From the NCBI GenBank assembly GCA_030849465.1, contig JARVLF010000017.1, positions 372,001 through 436,000 of the forward strand: a stretch of 64,000 bases of DNA, in the 5' to 3' direction. How positions within the stretch are numbered: the stretch's first letter is position 1; the number at the start of each line of letters is the position of its first letter. Source of the stretch: Moesziomyces globuligerus (Eukaryota > Basidiomycota > Ustilaginomycetes > Ustilaginales > Ustilaginaceae). The notes below the pieces were generated by a model. That model was not told where the DNA came from and ran no database searches. It saw only the letters and a list, made by a program, of their open reading frames with translations. A program made the translations under genes and the position numbers. Shown piece by piece: positions 1-9,469 of the stretch.

Positions 1-443
1 GTCTCGGGGCGCACTGGCTGTACGCGCTGGCTGTGCAGGCTGTTTAGGGTCGAGGAGCTGGCCACCCTTCTGAGCGACTCTGCAGCGCGTGCTTCGGAGC
101 GTTGGGTTGCGCTGCGGGCTGCCTGGTCGGTGGCATGCGCCTCGTCGAGGAAGCGGCGAAAGTCGTCGCTCTCGTCTGCGCTGGTGAGCGCCGCGGACGA
201 GGCGGACTTGGGCAGCGAGAGCGAGTGCGGGGCAGGCAGGCGCTGGGATGGTGAGACGAGCGCTGCGGCAGCGCGCGCTTCGGTGCTGACGACGCTGTGA
301 CGCGAGGAGATGGACGACGAGTGCGGCAGTCCCCTTCGATGGCCCGAGGGGCGGGCGTGCGGAGAGGCCGAGATGCGATCGGGCGGCGCTGCGGATGCAT
401 TGGATGGCGCCGCCCCACGCTCGCTGTTCCAGGAGAATGGCAT
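1..443 (-). CDS. Hypothetical Ser/Ala-rich protein, N-terminal part (runs off the left edge)
   Basis: The reverse strand is open from an ATG at 443-441 to the window edge without a stop, giving about 147 residues that begin MPFSWNSERGAAPSN. The product is rich in Ser, Ala, Pro and Arg, with a more ordered stretch near SADESDDFRRFLDEAH (about residues 95-110) that could be helical. I recognise no domain. The start is the first ATG of the frame and faces the TFIIIC-like gene at 1027, so the two are divergently arranged over about 580 bp. Other reverse frames here are also open because of GC bias, but this one has the Ser/Ala composition of smut regulatory proteins. The assignment is an inference, and the C-terminal part lies outside the window. 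Confidence 0.5.
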   Translation of the reverse strand, partial: MPFSWNSERGAAPSNASAAPPDRISASPHARPSGHRRGLPHSSSISSRHSVVSTEARAAAALVSPSQRLPAPHSLSLPKSASSAALTSADESDDFRRFLDEAHATDQAARSATQRSEARAAESLRRVASSSTLNSLHSQRVQPVRPE

Positions 444-1026
444 GGCTGCAACTCGGCACCACGCCAGAGCAGAGTAGGGAGACAAGGGCGCTTTTACTCG
501 GCCGCGCGGCAGGTGGGCCGCATGTTCCTCGCCAGGCCTGGCTGTCGTCGGATACACCGAGGGATGAGTGAGGTGGTCGGATATCCCGCCCGTCGATGTC
601 GTGCTGGTCGGGATGTGCGTAAGATAAGAGTGGCGAGGGTCAAGTCGATGGGAGAGAGGCTTGTGGTGGTGACAACACCGAGCTGAGCGCGGCTGGCGAG
701 GAATGGCCGGCTGCTTAACACGGCACGTTTTGGCCCGGCTAGCGAGTGTGTTGCTCTCCTGCTCCCTTTGCGAGATGCTGCTGCGCACTCTGCACCTTGC
801 CCGTTGCACGCGCGGGCCCAACGCTTTTTAACCAGTTGAAAGCGGCTAAGCTGGCAGGAGCTCGGCAGTGTGTTTTTTTGGGCGCACGCATGCTCAAGGC
901 AGGCGTGCATGTTGGGCTGCAACTCGCAGCCGCCTCCACATCGCCGCTTGCACCCTCGAAAAAACATGCACTCCCATCAACCCAACCAGACCCTGACCAT
1001 CCAACACCTCTGCAAGGCGACTCACG
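444..1026. other. Divergent intergenic region
   Basis: About 580 bp separate two divergently oriented starts (443 reverse, 1027 forward), so the region presumably holds both promoters. Short ORFs on both strands overlap each other and show no recognisable protein. I see no RNA gene or repeat. Confidence 0.5.
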
Positions 1027-1992
1027 ATGTCGCAACCTGTGGTCGATCCATCATGGCACCGAGTGTCAAAAGACACGTTTGCTGTGCGACCGTCGGTGCA
1101 CACACCACTAGACCCCAGCTCGTCCACATCTCAAGAGCCTGCGGACGAAGCAGATGACTCCGGGTCGGACTGGTCGTTCTCGGACGTGGAAGAGCTGGTC
1201 GTGGTGGATCTAGGCGAGGAGCACATTGCGCGGCGAGCTCTTCTCGGCTACAGTGCTGGGTTCGGTGCCGAAGCTGATCTCGGACCCAGCACTACCTCTC
1301 GCGCTGTTCGCGGCGCTCGCGGGGCGGATACAGACAAACGCACCAAACGCACCACCTCGACCCCTTCCACCAACGCCCGCCGCACCGCATCAGGTCCCCA
1401 CCTCGGCGCCGGCAAACAGCTTGCTATCACTGGCCTCGATACCTCGCATCCACTGCTCAAGATCGACGATACCGTGCTGCGAGGCAGACGCATGGACATG
1501 CTCGGCAGCGAAATCGTCCTTGCTGACCACTTCGACCCCACCCGATCCGACCAGCACCGTCTCCAACCCTTGCCCCCCGGCGACGGATCCAGGGCCACAA
1601 CACGCTCTTCGACCACCAGGACACGCCTTGTTTTCAGACCGATCTACGATCCCGAACAGCGCGAATCCACCGACAACGAAAACTACGCCCCCCTTCGCAA
1701 CCTCGTGCGTACGGAGAAACACCACGTCCCAACCCCAGCGGCTGCGAATGAGGAACTCAAAATCCTCGCCAAACGGCAGGATCAGAAAGAAGAGCCCAGC
1801 ACAAAGAGGAAGGAGCTCAGCGAGTCCGAACAACTCATTCGCAAGGCAGAACGCTCGGTCCGCAAAGCTGCCAAACTCCTCCGACAAGAACAGCGCCACT
1901 CAGCTGCAGCAGATTCGGCTGCAGCCGAATCCTCGCAACCTGACCAACCTCCAGAACCATCGTCACCGGACCAGTCATCATGTCCACCTTGA
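1027..1992 (+). CDS. TFIIIC small subunit, GTF3C6/Tfc7 (tau55)-like
   Basis: This 321-residue protein resembles the small TFIIIC subunit family (human GTF3C6, C-terminal part of yeast Tfc7), which helps TFIIIC bind A/B-box promoters for RNA polymerase III in the nucleus. After an acidic, Ser-rich start comes a strand reading EELVVVDLG (about residue 56). The family core follows at about 130-165: ITGLDTSHPLLKIDD, then a GRRMDMLGSEIVL segment matching the family pattern of 'GxDT..P.L.I...F.G...D.LGT...F'. The fold closes with RLVFRPIYDPE near 200-210. A basic, Ser/Thr-rich insertion (about 80-128) splits the barrel. The C-terminal third is charged and helical, with KRKELSESEQLIRKAERS. It converges with RPN3 (79 bp between stops). 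The family call rests on motif similarity. Confidence 0.72.
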   Translation: MSQPVVDPSWHRVSKDTFAVRPSVHTPLDPSSSTSQEPADEADDSGSDWSFSDVEELVVVDLGEEHIARRALLGYSAGFGAEADLGPSTTSRAVRGARGADTDKRTKRTTSTPSTNARRTASGPHLGAGKQLAITGLDTSHPLLKIDDTVLRGRRMDMLGSEIVLADHFDPTRSDQHRLQPLPPGDGSRATTRSSTTRTRLVFRPIYDPEQRESTDNENYAPLRNLVRTEKHHVPTPAAANEELKILAKRQDQKEEPSTKRKELSESEQLIRKAERSVRKAAKLLRQEQRHSAAADSAAAESSQPDQPPEPSSPDQSSCPP

Positions 1993-2071
1993 ACCCTGTG
2001 ACACGTGTATTGTATCGATCATATTTGTATTCGAATCAAAGGCAACAAAATGCTTGCGAAGAGAGGAAAGA

Positions 2072-3841
2072 TCAGGCCCAGTCGTCGTCGCTGTCGTCCA
2101 TGTCGCCATCCGCGATTTCCGCCGCCAGCTCGCGTTCGCGCTCGTGCGCCTCTGTGACGCTGGCGAGCTCGGCCTTGTGGCCGTTGAGCGGGTAGCGCAT
2201 GGCCTTGACGCTCTCGTTGTGCAGCTGGAGGCAGAACTGGATGCGCTGCTGGAACTGCTGCATGGGCTCGTCGGTCTCGTACAGATCCATCGTCTCGCGA
2301 TTCACCATCTCGGCCTTTTCGTGGTCGACGCGCGTGTCCCTCGAGTCGACCACATTGTCGCGGATCGCCTTGGCCACAATGTACTCGGCATCCTCCTCGG
2401 ACTCGAGGTGCAGCTTGTGCGTAATGTCGGCGAGCGAGATCCTCGAGTACGACAACGAGATCATGCGGATGCCCGTCTTGATCACGTTGTGCCTCAGCCG
2501 CACGATCAGCGACAACGTCTTGTCCGCCGCGAACAGCGCCGTGTGCTTCTGCAGCGTCGTCTGGAAGCGCTGCAGATCGCCCACGCGCACCGCCTGCACA
2601 ATCTCCATGTACGGCGCCAGCGCCTTGCGCAGCACCGGCGTCCGGAAGATCGATCGCTCCGGAATATCGCCCATCAGCAGCTCCACCACCACCAAAAACT
2701 TGTGTGCAGTCTGCAGGAATCCGGCCGCCGTCTGCGACTGTCCCACCGGCTCCGATCCATCCTCCTTCTTCTCCACCTTGCCCTTCGCCGCTGCCGCAGC
2801 AGCACCGGCACTGCCGCCCTCGCTGCCAGGGGCAGCCGAGTCCTGGGGCAGCGACGCCTGCGGCGCGCGGCGGATGGCCTGCTGCAGATGCACGTGCGCC
2901 TGCGTGTAGTCGAGCTGCACCGCCCGGATGCGTCCTACGTAGTAGTCGTACCGCGCCACCTGCGGGTTGCTCGCGCTCGAGCGCGGGAACGGCGCACGCG
3001 CCACCAGCTTGTCCGCCTGCTCGTACAGATTCGCCTCCACAATGTACGACCGCAGCAGCAGGTTGATAATCGTCGCCTCCGTCTCCGCGTCGTGGCGCAG
3101 CGACGCCGTACGCTGCAGGCCCAGCAGCTGGCTACGGATCGCCGTCAGCCCGCCCTCGACACGCGCACCCTGCGCCTTGGCCTGCTCCGCCTTGAGCTCC
3201 TCGGCGCGTCCGAGGTAGAAGATCGTCTTGGCCGCCAGATGGTCCAGCGTCCTGCGGTTCTGCGTCGTGATGGTGCCGATCGAAGCCACCGCCTCGTCCG
3301 ACGCAGCCTCCAGCTTCTTGTTGTCGATCAGGTGCACCAGCGTCAGCAGACGCAGATATGCCACCAGCTCAGGCTGTGCTTCCGGCTGGCGCTGCGCCGG
3401 CTTCGAGTACGCCGCGGGCGCACTGGCGGGCTTGGCATCCTGGTCCTCGGCCTTGGTGTCGGCGGAGTCGACGTCCATGGCGTCGGATGCAGCAGAGCCG
3501 GCGTTCGCTGTGGGTGCCTCAGGCTTGTACGGCTGAGGCAGGAATGTAAGCAGGTGCTTCTGAATCGCATCGTCCGCCGAGTTGGCGAGGATGCCCTCGT
3601 GCACGGCAAGCGCAAGCACCTCGGGGTAGGCGTTGACCTTCCTGCGGACATACGGCAGCGTTCGCAGCACACGCGCAGTGAAGCGCTGCTCGATGTGCGA
3701 CACACTGCGCTCGATCAGAAGAAAGTTGTGACGCAGCAGCGCCAGCAGCTGCTCCTTGTCACTCGGAGGCTTGGCGACCGGGGCGTCGACTGCCTTGACA
3801 GCGGGTGCATCCTCCTTGGATGTCTTGGTTGGCTCCGGCAT
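2072..3841 (-). CDS. RPN3: 26S proteasome regulatory (lid) subunit Rpn3 / PSMD3
   Basis: The 589-residue product matches Rpn3 along its length. Rpn3 is a non-ATPase lid subunit of the 19S regulatory particle; it scaffolds the lid and helps place the Rpn11 deubiquitinase. The N-terminal block (about residues 30-100) reads LLALLRHNFLLIERSV and continues into RKVNAYPEVLALAVHEG. The middle holds TPR-like helices (YDYYVGRIRAVQLDYTQAHVHLQQAIRRA split over two helices). The PCI module runs from about 395 to 500 and includes DLQRFQTTLQKH, LIVRLRHNVIKTG and ISLSYSRISLADI. The C-terminus is acidic (DDSDDDWA), as is usual for this subunit. Length fits the family (about 500-590). The ATG is at 3841. An Ala/Ser/Asp-rich insertion at about 105-150 looks lineage-specific. 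Confidence 0.95.
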   Translation of the reverse strand: MPEPTKTSKEDAPAVKAVDAPVAKPPSDKEQLLALLRHNFLLIERSVSHIEQRFTARVLRTLPYVRRKVNAYPEVLALAVHEGILANSADDAIQKHLLTFLPQPYKPEAPTANAGSAASDAMDVDSADTKAEDQDAKPASAPAAYSKPAQRQPEAQPELVAYLRLLTLVHLIDNKKLEAASDEAVASIGTITTQNRRTLDHLAAKTIFYLGRAEELKAEQAKAQGARVEGGLTAIRSQLLGLQRTASLRHDAETEATIINLLLRSYIVEANLYEQADKLVARAPFPRSSASNPQVARYDYYVGRIRAVQLDYTQAHVHLQQAIRRAPQASLPQDSAAPGSEGGSAGAAAAAAKGKVEKKEDGSEPVGQSQTAAGFLQTAHKFLVVVELLMGDIPERSIFRTPVLRKALAPYMEIVQAVRVGDLQRFQTTLQKHTALFAADKTLSLIVRLRHNVIKTGIRMISLSYSRISLADITHKLHLESEEDAEYIVAKAIRDNVVDSRDTRVDHEKAEMVNRETMDLYETDEPMQQFQQRIQFCLQLHNESVKAMRYPLNGHKAELASVTEAHERERELAAEIADGDMDDSDDDWA

Positions 3842-4340
3842 GTCGTATCGAAGCGCACAGGTGTTGCGGAAAGCTGAGACGAATAGAAAGGATCGAGCTT
3901 CTAGGGCTGAACAGAAGCTGAAGGATGTGGTGAACGAAAGAGTTGATGTCGAAGCTGTGTATCAAGCTTCTAAACGTCGATAGAGAAACAGATGGAGTGC
4001 CGCTCGGTGAGCTTGGATGGGCTCTCGCCCTGCCGCCGAGACGCGCGGTCGGTCGATCACAATCCAGCGCGACGTTGGACGGTCAGACCTCCACTCGAAA
4101 TTTCCTTTCAATGCTGTAGTCATATGAGGGCCTAACACCGTCGTTTATTTTTTCATGTCTTCGTGCGAACCCCCGCTCCATCCTTCAAGTCACACTGGCT
4201 GGGCTCGATCGAGTATGCAATAGTTGATAGGTCTAGTATACAGGTAAGAGATTGGTGACAGGCAGTACGTGTAAAACAATGGCGATGATAACTTAATAAT
4301 GCTATAGGGAAGCCTGAGATGGATGCAGCAGTTGCGAGAT
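3842..4340. other. Intergenic region between RPN3 5' end and the NT-C2 gene 3' end
   Basis: About 500 bp hold the RPN3 promoter and the downstream region of the next reverse-strand gene. Positions 4085-4300 are AT-richer than the coding DNA. I see no gene. Confidence 0.5.
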
Positions 4341-7300
4341 TTAGACAGGGTGGCCCTGCATGGGGAGCATGGTGGTCGTGATAGCGGGAGCCGGCAGCTT
4401 GCGTTCGTCGTCTGGCCACCCTTCGTCTTCCGCATCGTGGTAGATGGACGCCAAAGAGCTCTCGCGCCTGTGCTCCGGGCGGAAGGTCTCCGGGGCGGCG
4501 GCTTTCGGCGTGTGGGGCACGTCCGAGAACGCCGTCTGGTCGGTCGCAGATGAACGTCTTCCGTCCGAGTTGTGCGACACTAGCGAACCGTGTCGATGTG
4601 CGCCGTCCGACTCGAACTCATCCGCTTCCCCAAGCTCGCCATCGCTCTCCTCTGAGGACAGGTCGGGAGAGCCGGGAGGCAGCGGTGCAGGAGCCGTCGA
4701 AATGGGACGCAGCCAGCCAGCGCCATGCCAGCCCTTGGACGCAGCTTCGGACGGCTCGATGCCGCGGTTGCCCTTGGACCTGCGCTCCCGACCGACGACT
4801 CCTTGACCGCCGTCCTGCAAGCCCACCCCGGAGCTAGATGTGGGCCGCGACGCCGGACGTCCCGAGCTCACGGCGTCCTTGGCAAATTGGCCGATGGCGC
4901 GGCTGGTGCGCTTGAGACGATCCAGGCCCACGGCTGTGCTGGTCGAAAGACTCTGCGGGATCGAGAGACCGGCTTGGTACAGCCCCTTGAGATCATGTGA
5001 GCTCGTCTTGAGCTTATTGTCGTCTGCTAGCGCACTCGTCGAGGAGGAGACCGAGCGGATACTGGCAGACTCGGCGTCTCTAGAATCAGCCGACGGGGCC
5101 GACCCACCAGTGCTCGCTCGGGAATGGCCCTGAGGCGAGAGAAGACCGGCATCGTGACCGTTGCTGGTGCCCATCGCGTCGGGGAGAGCCTCAACAGAGG
5201 AAGAGGTGCACACCAGATCAATGGCAGATGACGATGCAGCCGTAATGCCTCCCGCTCGAATAGGAATGTAAGCGTGGTTGACCACCACGGAAGGCGGCGG
5301 AGGCATGGCAGCCCGGTCTCGATCGTTCTGATCGGGCGTCTCGGCCACCGGCGTTGTGTCTTGCGAGCGCGGTGGATCGTCCGAGAGTTCGCCGTCAATG
5401 TTCCAGCGCACAGACGAGAGACGTTTTGTCGACGTACGTGTAGCGCCGGTATTCGACTGCGGAAGCGCATCAGTCGAGCCTGCGGGGGACTCGACCAGAC
5501 GGGTCGAGGCCCGCTTGCCAGAACCCTGGCTGGGAACGCTGAGATGTACGCCTTGGCTTCGATCCGTCGTCGGACTGTCGGCCTCGGTACTCGACGCGGC
5601 CTTTGAACGATCCCCACTGCCCTTCTTGACCTTTGCCTTGTCGCTCTCCGTAATCTTTCCGCGCATCTTTGCGACCTCCCGCTCCTTTTCCTTTTCCCTT
5701 TCCTTGTCCTTGTCCTTGGAGCGATGCAGGCCGAAAGAGAAGGAGCGTTCCGACCTTTTCGAGAGGCTAGAAGCTGAGCTCACTGTGCGAACGCGTGGGC
5801 GCACTCGTTCTGGCATTTTGCTCTCCGGCATCTTGACGGGCTTCTGCGCCGATGCACGTTCCGTGGCGTCCGAGGCACTCGCTGGACGCGAGCCCTTGGC
5901 CGCACGAGACACCGCGGCTCGCACCGGCGGAGCGCCTTCTTGGAGCAGGCCGTTGTGGCTGCCGCCGACGGGAATACCCTTGAAAATGGCGTTGACCACG
6001 TCGTCGGGAGCACGGTCCGCCTGGGTTTGTCCCAAGTAGAAGGCAGTTTCAGATGCCCGGTTCGCCTTCTTCTTGCTTTGATTCTCGGAGACAGCGGCAT
6101 CCGAGACGAGGTTGTCGGTGGGGATGCGGTTCGACCAGGTTTTCTTGGTATAAATGGACTTGAGTGGAGGACCATATAGATTGTGCTGGGAATGTAACGA
6201 CGAGTTCATGTGAGACAGCGAGAGGCTGCTTGCACTCGGAAGACCGGTTCCGACAAGCGACTGGTTGCGAATCGAGGCACTGGCACGAATGGGCTCGTTC
6301 CTCAAGCTGCTGCTCTCAGAGCTGCCGCCATTCGAAGAAGCACGCTCGCTGCCAGCTGGAGCTTGCGGTGGCTCGTGATGCGTCTCGAGCAAGGAAGGCT
6401 GCACGATCGAGCCAAGGCCGTTGACCATGAGACCATTGGAGATGGGTGGCACATAGTACTCGCGTGCGCCACCCAGGTAGGTCATGGTGATGGTGAGCTT
6501 GACGGTGGCGTTGGTTTTGCTGTCATTCAAGAGGAACTTCCTGGTCTCGGAGCGGCAGGTGCGATCGCGATACGAATGATCGCCCACGGGACCATGATGA
6601 TGATGTCCATGGTGATGGTGGTGGCCATGGTGGTGGTGGTGGTGATGATGATGGTGGTGGTGGTGGTGGCGCCCACTGGAGCTTTGGTGCGGCGGATCCG
6701 GGGCGAACTCGGAGAGATCGAGCAGAACATGGCCTAACACGGAGGGATGGGTGGTGGACTTTGTATGTGCCGGCATCTCCTGCTTGATGGTGAGCTTGAG
6801 CTCGGAATTGACGAGACGGCCCCAAGCGGTGGACAGATCTTCGAGGTGCTGATCTCGAAGGGCGCGATTGCGCAGGTCCTTTGCGCTGGATTTTGCAGAC
6901 ATTGCGGGACTGTCATGGTGGCTGTGGGTTGGAGAGGGCTCGCTCTGCCCGGATGCTCGAGGCTTTCCGATGCCGATGCGGAGGCCGACCTGGAGATCGC
7001 GCTCCCACTCGACGCGGTGCTCGTCGACCTTGATGAAGTCGGTCTCGCCCTTGGGCTCTTGATTGAAGAAGAGAAGAGGATCGACGGTGTGGTCGTGCGA
7101 CTCGAAGGACTTGTGACGTTCGCCGTCCTTGGCCGACTTTGTGTTGGATGCCGCGGTTTTGCGACTGGTGATGCTGTCCCTGCGCGATGCTGTGGGGCTG
7201 GAGGGCGACGCTTGAAGCTGTTCTGGCGACGCCGCCGCGGTAGATTCAACATCTTCTGCGAGCGCAGGATCCGGCGAGGGAAGCTTGGACGCTGTGTTGC

Positions 7301-7802
7301 TGGAGGCCTCGTCATCCGGCTTGTCGGTGTCCTTGTGGTGAAGCAAATGGGAGAGAAAGCCGGGCTTGTGCTTGCCATTGTGGTTGGACTTGCGGCTGGA
7401 TTCGCTGATTATGGAGGCGGCATCTGCGCTACTGGACCCACTAGCCTGTCGCTGCTTGTGATCTTGCGGAGGGCCAAGGCCAAGATTGGAGGACGAGCGC
7501 GGAAGCTGATTTGTGGCGCGAACGTCGCTGGCTGGTTGCGCAGACGACGAGCCTGCTGAAGGCTCCTTGCTCGAGGCGCCATGGTGTTTGCGAGAAACGT
7601 CCGAGACGACGCGCGATGTCTGCTGATGGACGGCGGCGGCGGCGGAGTGCTGTAAACTGGCGAGCGAGTGCGCTCCCTTGACCTTCCACTTGCAAGCGAA
7701 GAGACCGTGGACCAAAGGAACATTGGTGAGCTCGTGGACGGTGATCTGGACATGGAAGTACGAATGCTTCTGCCCAAAGCCAAAGGGTGCTAGGAGCGAC
7801 AT
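4341..7802 (-). CDS. EEIG1/EHBP1 N-terminal (NT-C2) domain protein, 1,153 residues
   Basis: The N-terminus, starting MSLLAPFGFGQKHSYFHVQI and followed by TVHELTNVPLVHG, LFACKWKVKG, EHRVEWERDLQVGL and ELKLTIKQE, matches the NT-C2 domain of EEIG1/EHBP1 proteins. That is a C2-like fold thought to place proteins on membranes and link them to actin or endocytic Rab pathways. The domain extends to about residue 450 (RKFLLNDSKTNATVKLTITM, then YLGGAREYYVPPI) but is broken up by Ser-rich inserts and a histidine run near 377-403. The remaining 700 residues are low-complexity, with a Lys/Glu patch (SKDKDKEREKEKERE). A short conserved-looking helix sits near 965-1000 (LKGLYQAGLSIPQSL, RLKRTSRAIGQFAKDA). 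The ATG is at 7802. Cellular role is an inference from the domain. Confidence 0.75.
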   Translation of the reverse strand: MSLLAPFGFGQKHSYFHVQITVHELTNVPLVHGLFACKWKVKGAHSLASLQHSAAAAVHQQTSRVVSDVSRKHHGASSKEPSAGSSSAQPASDVRATNQLPRSSSNLGLGPPQDHKQRQASGSSSADAASIISESSRKSNHNGKHKPGFLSHLLHHKDTDKPDDEASSNTASKLPSPDPALAEDVESTAAASPEQLQASPSSPTASRRDSITSRKTAASNTKSAKDGERHKSFESHDHTVDPLLFFNQEPKGETDFIKVDEHRVEWERDLQVGLRIGIGKPRASGQSEPSPTHSHHDSPAMSAKSSAKDLRNRALRDQHLEDLSTAWGRLVNSELKLTIKQEMPAHTKSTTHPSVLGHVLLDLSEFAPDPPHQSSSGRHHHHHHHHHHHHHHGHHHHHGHHHHGPVGDHSYRDRTCRSETRKFLLNDSKTNATVKLTITMTYLGGAREYYVPPISNGLMVNGLGSIVQPSLLETHHEPPQAPAGSERASSNGGSSESSSLRNEPIRASASIRNQSLVGTGLPSASSLSLSHMNSSLHSQHNLYGPPLKSIYTKKTWSNRIPTDNLVSDAAVSENQSKKKANRASETAFYLGQTQADRAPDDVVNAIFKGIPVGGSHNGLLQEGAPPVRAAVSRAAKGSRPASASDATERASAQKPVKMPESKMPERVRPRVRTVSSASSLSKRSERSFSFGLHRSKDKDKEREKEKEREVAKMRGKITESDKAKVKKGSGDRSKAASSTEADSPTTDRSQGVHLSVPSQGSGKRASTRLVESPAGSTDALPQSNTGATRTSTKRLSSVRWNIDGELSDDPPRSQDTTPVAETPDQNDRDRAAMPPPPSVVVNHAYIPIRAGGITAASSSAIDLVCTSSSVEALPDAMGTSNGHDAGLLSPQGHSRASTGGSAPSADSRDAESASIRSVSSSTSALADDNKLKTSSHDLKGLYQAGLSIPQSLSTSTAVGLDRLKRTSRAIGQFAKDAVSSGRPASRPTSSSGVGLQDGGQGVVGRERRSKGNRGIEPSEAASKGWHGAGWLRPISTAPAPLPPGSPDLSSEESDGELGEADEFESDGAHRHGSLVSHNSDGRRSSATDQTAFSDVPHTPKAAAPETFRPEHRRESSLASIYHDAEDEGWPDDERKLPAPAITTTMLPMQGHPV
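6593..6671 (-). repeat. Histidine-codon microsatellite inside the NT-C2 gene
   Basis: CAC/CAT codons on the reverse strand encode about 23 histidines broken by glycines (a run of 14 His, then GHHHHHGHHHHG). It lies within a loop of the NT-C2 domain. The mix of CAC and CAT codons suggests a tract that is not freshly expanded. Confidence 0.9.
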
Positions 7803-8432
7803 GATGATCGCGGTGAGAAGCTAGGCCACGCCGTCCGTGGAACGAGCGGGGAGCCTGCCAAATGTGCCGGGATGAAGCCGTTGAGGGCTGGCTTTGCCGG
7901 CCAATGAGGTGGGAGCGCCGAGCAGATCAGTCGACGAGAGTCATTGTGTCGAGGGCCTGGATGTGGGAGGGCGTGATGGAGGAAGGGGAGGAAGATGGCG
8001 AGGCTGTGTCGAACGAGGCGGTGCGTGCAGGTTTTGTAATGGAAGGAGAGGTGCCTGGTGGAGCCTCTGGAAGCGACAGAGCAGGAAGCGCGGACGAAGC
8101 CTGTACGTGACGCGCTGTCGGTGCGGAAGGCTGTGGAGACGCGACGAGCTGGCAGGAAGGATGCGGCGGATGACAGGGGTTTGGAGGATGCGGCCGGCGG
8201 GTGAGAGGGTGTGAAGGCGCAAGAGAGCGGAATGGTGGAAGAAGGCGAGGCGGGAATGGCGTGCCAAGAGGCTAGGGAGACATGTGCAGGCCGTCGAGTG
8301 GGCTCAAAGAGGCTGCAGGCACTGCAATGCGCCCAAGCCAAGCAGCGTCGATCCCGGACATTAGGAAAGCTCGAGCAGCCGACGCCATGCAGTGTTGTGA
8401 CTGCGTGCAGGCGGGCGCAGCAGGCCAAAAAT

Positions 8433-8470
8433 GAGCGGAGCGAGTGGAGCGAGTGGAGCGTGTGGAGCGG
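8433..8470. repeat. Short imperfect tandem repeat, GAGCGAGTG-type unit
   Basis: Four to five imperfect 9-bp copies (GAGCG followed by AGTG or TGTG) lie in non-coding DNA upstream of the NT-C2 gene. Confidence 0.7.
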
Positions 8471-8977
8471 GGGGTTTGCCTGTGCGGGAGCCGCCTAGAG
8501 TGCAGCGTGAGCCTAATCGCTAGCGAGTCGGGAGCCACGCCCAAATTGTGTTGAATTCGTGCCTTGGAGGCCCGGCTGTCTGCACGAGGCGGAAGACGTG
8601 CATCGTTTCACCCTCGCCTTGCATGCACGTTGGAATGAGGCAGCCGCTTACTGTACAAGTAGCTCGCTCGGCCCAAGGCGCCACTTTGCTCAAAGCGACC
8701 GCACTTGGTTCGGTCTCGCAGACCTCGTTTCTGGTGCCGTTGCAACGAGCCTTTGCGATCCCACAAGCTGCGGGTGCGATGACCCAGGGGATGCCGAGCC
8801 AGGCTGCGAGCAGAGTCAGCTGCCGATGATCCGCGGACATGCACAAATCCACGCGTACTGACGTTCGAATCGGTAGAAATCCTTCCCATGGACTTTCCCG
8901 GCCTGGCTCGGGGGTCAACGCTGCTTTGTCAACGCCCATTCTTAGAGCCGTCAGGGCGCAACCGACGGAGGGATAGC

Positions 8978-9003
8978 GAGAGAGAGAGAGAGAGACAGAG
9001 AGA
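8978..9003. repeat. (GA)n microsatellite
   Basis: A run of GA dinucleotides broken by one GACA lies in the intergenic space upstream of the NT-C2 gene. Confidence 0.85.
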
Positions 9004-9469
9004 TGCGGTTTTGCGAGGGTGCCATCTGCAGTTCCAAACGGCACGCCTGCATGAAGCTTCTGACGCGCCGTTCGCAGGCGTCAGCAAGTGCACTTTTTCC
9101 CATTGCAGTTCGGGCTGGCTGTTGCGGCCCGTCATTCCCACGCCCCAACCCCAGTGCCGGCCCGCTGTCTCGTGTGTGGCAGACCGCGTGGTCAGCCCGG
9201 TCAGCACCTTACGCGCGCGGAGGTTTCCGTCCGAACCTAGCCTGGCCCCCAAAATCCCTTCCCGCCCTCCGCGTCATGTCGACCTAACATCGGAAAGCAT
9301 TCTGCCCGACTCGCCTCTCCGTCGTTGACACGCACAGATCTGATCATCGCTCCGCCTCACTTGAAGCGACTGAAGACGACGGTCCAAGAAGTCCATAAAT
9401 ACATTGCGTTTCGTCGTCACGGGGGTTTTGCCTCGTCGCCGTACGAGCACTCGTGGCACGCGCGGAAAG

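Larger units (their letters stand above)
7803..9469. other. 1.67-kb intergenic region
   Basis: The space lies between two reverse-strand genes: the 5' end of the NT-C2 gene and the 3' end of the PH-domain gene. It holds many short overlapping ORFs without recognisable products, two simple repeats (8433-8470 and 8978-9003), and no RNA gene that I can support. An unusually long 5' leader or promoter for the NT-C2 gene is possible. Confidence 0.5.

Noticed and set aside
1226..3877. 883-residue forward ORF across the TFIIIC-like gene and RPN3
   Set aside because: It overlaps two genes with clear family motifs in other frames and has no domain of its own.
8862..8885. tRNA B-box-like GTTCGAATC
   Set aside because: The flanking bases do not form a T-arm stem and no A box or acceptor stem was found at proper spacing.
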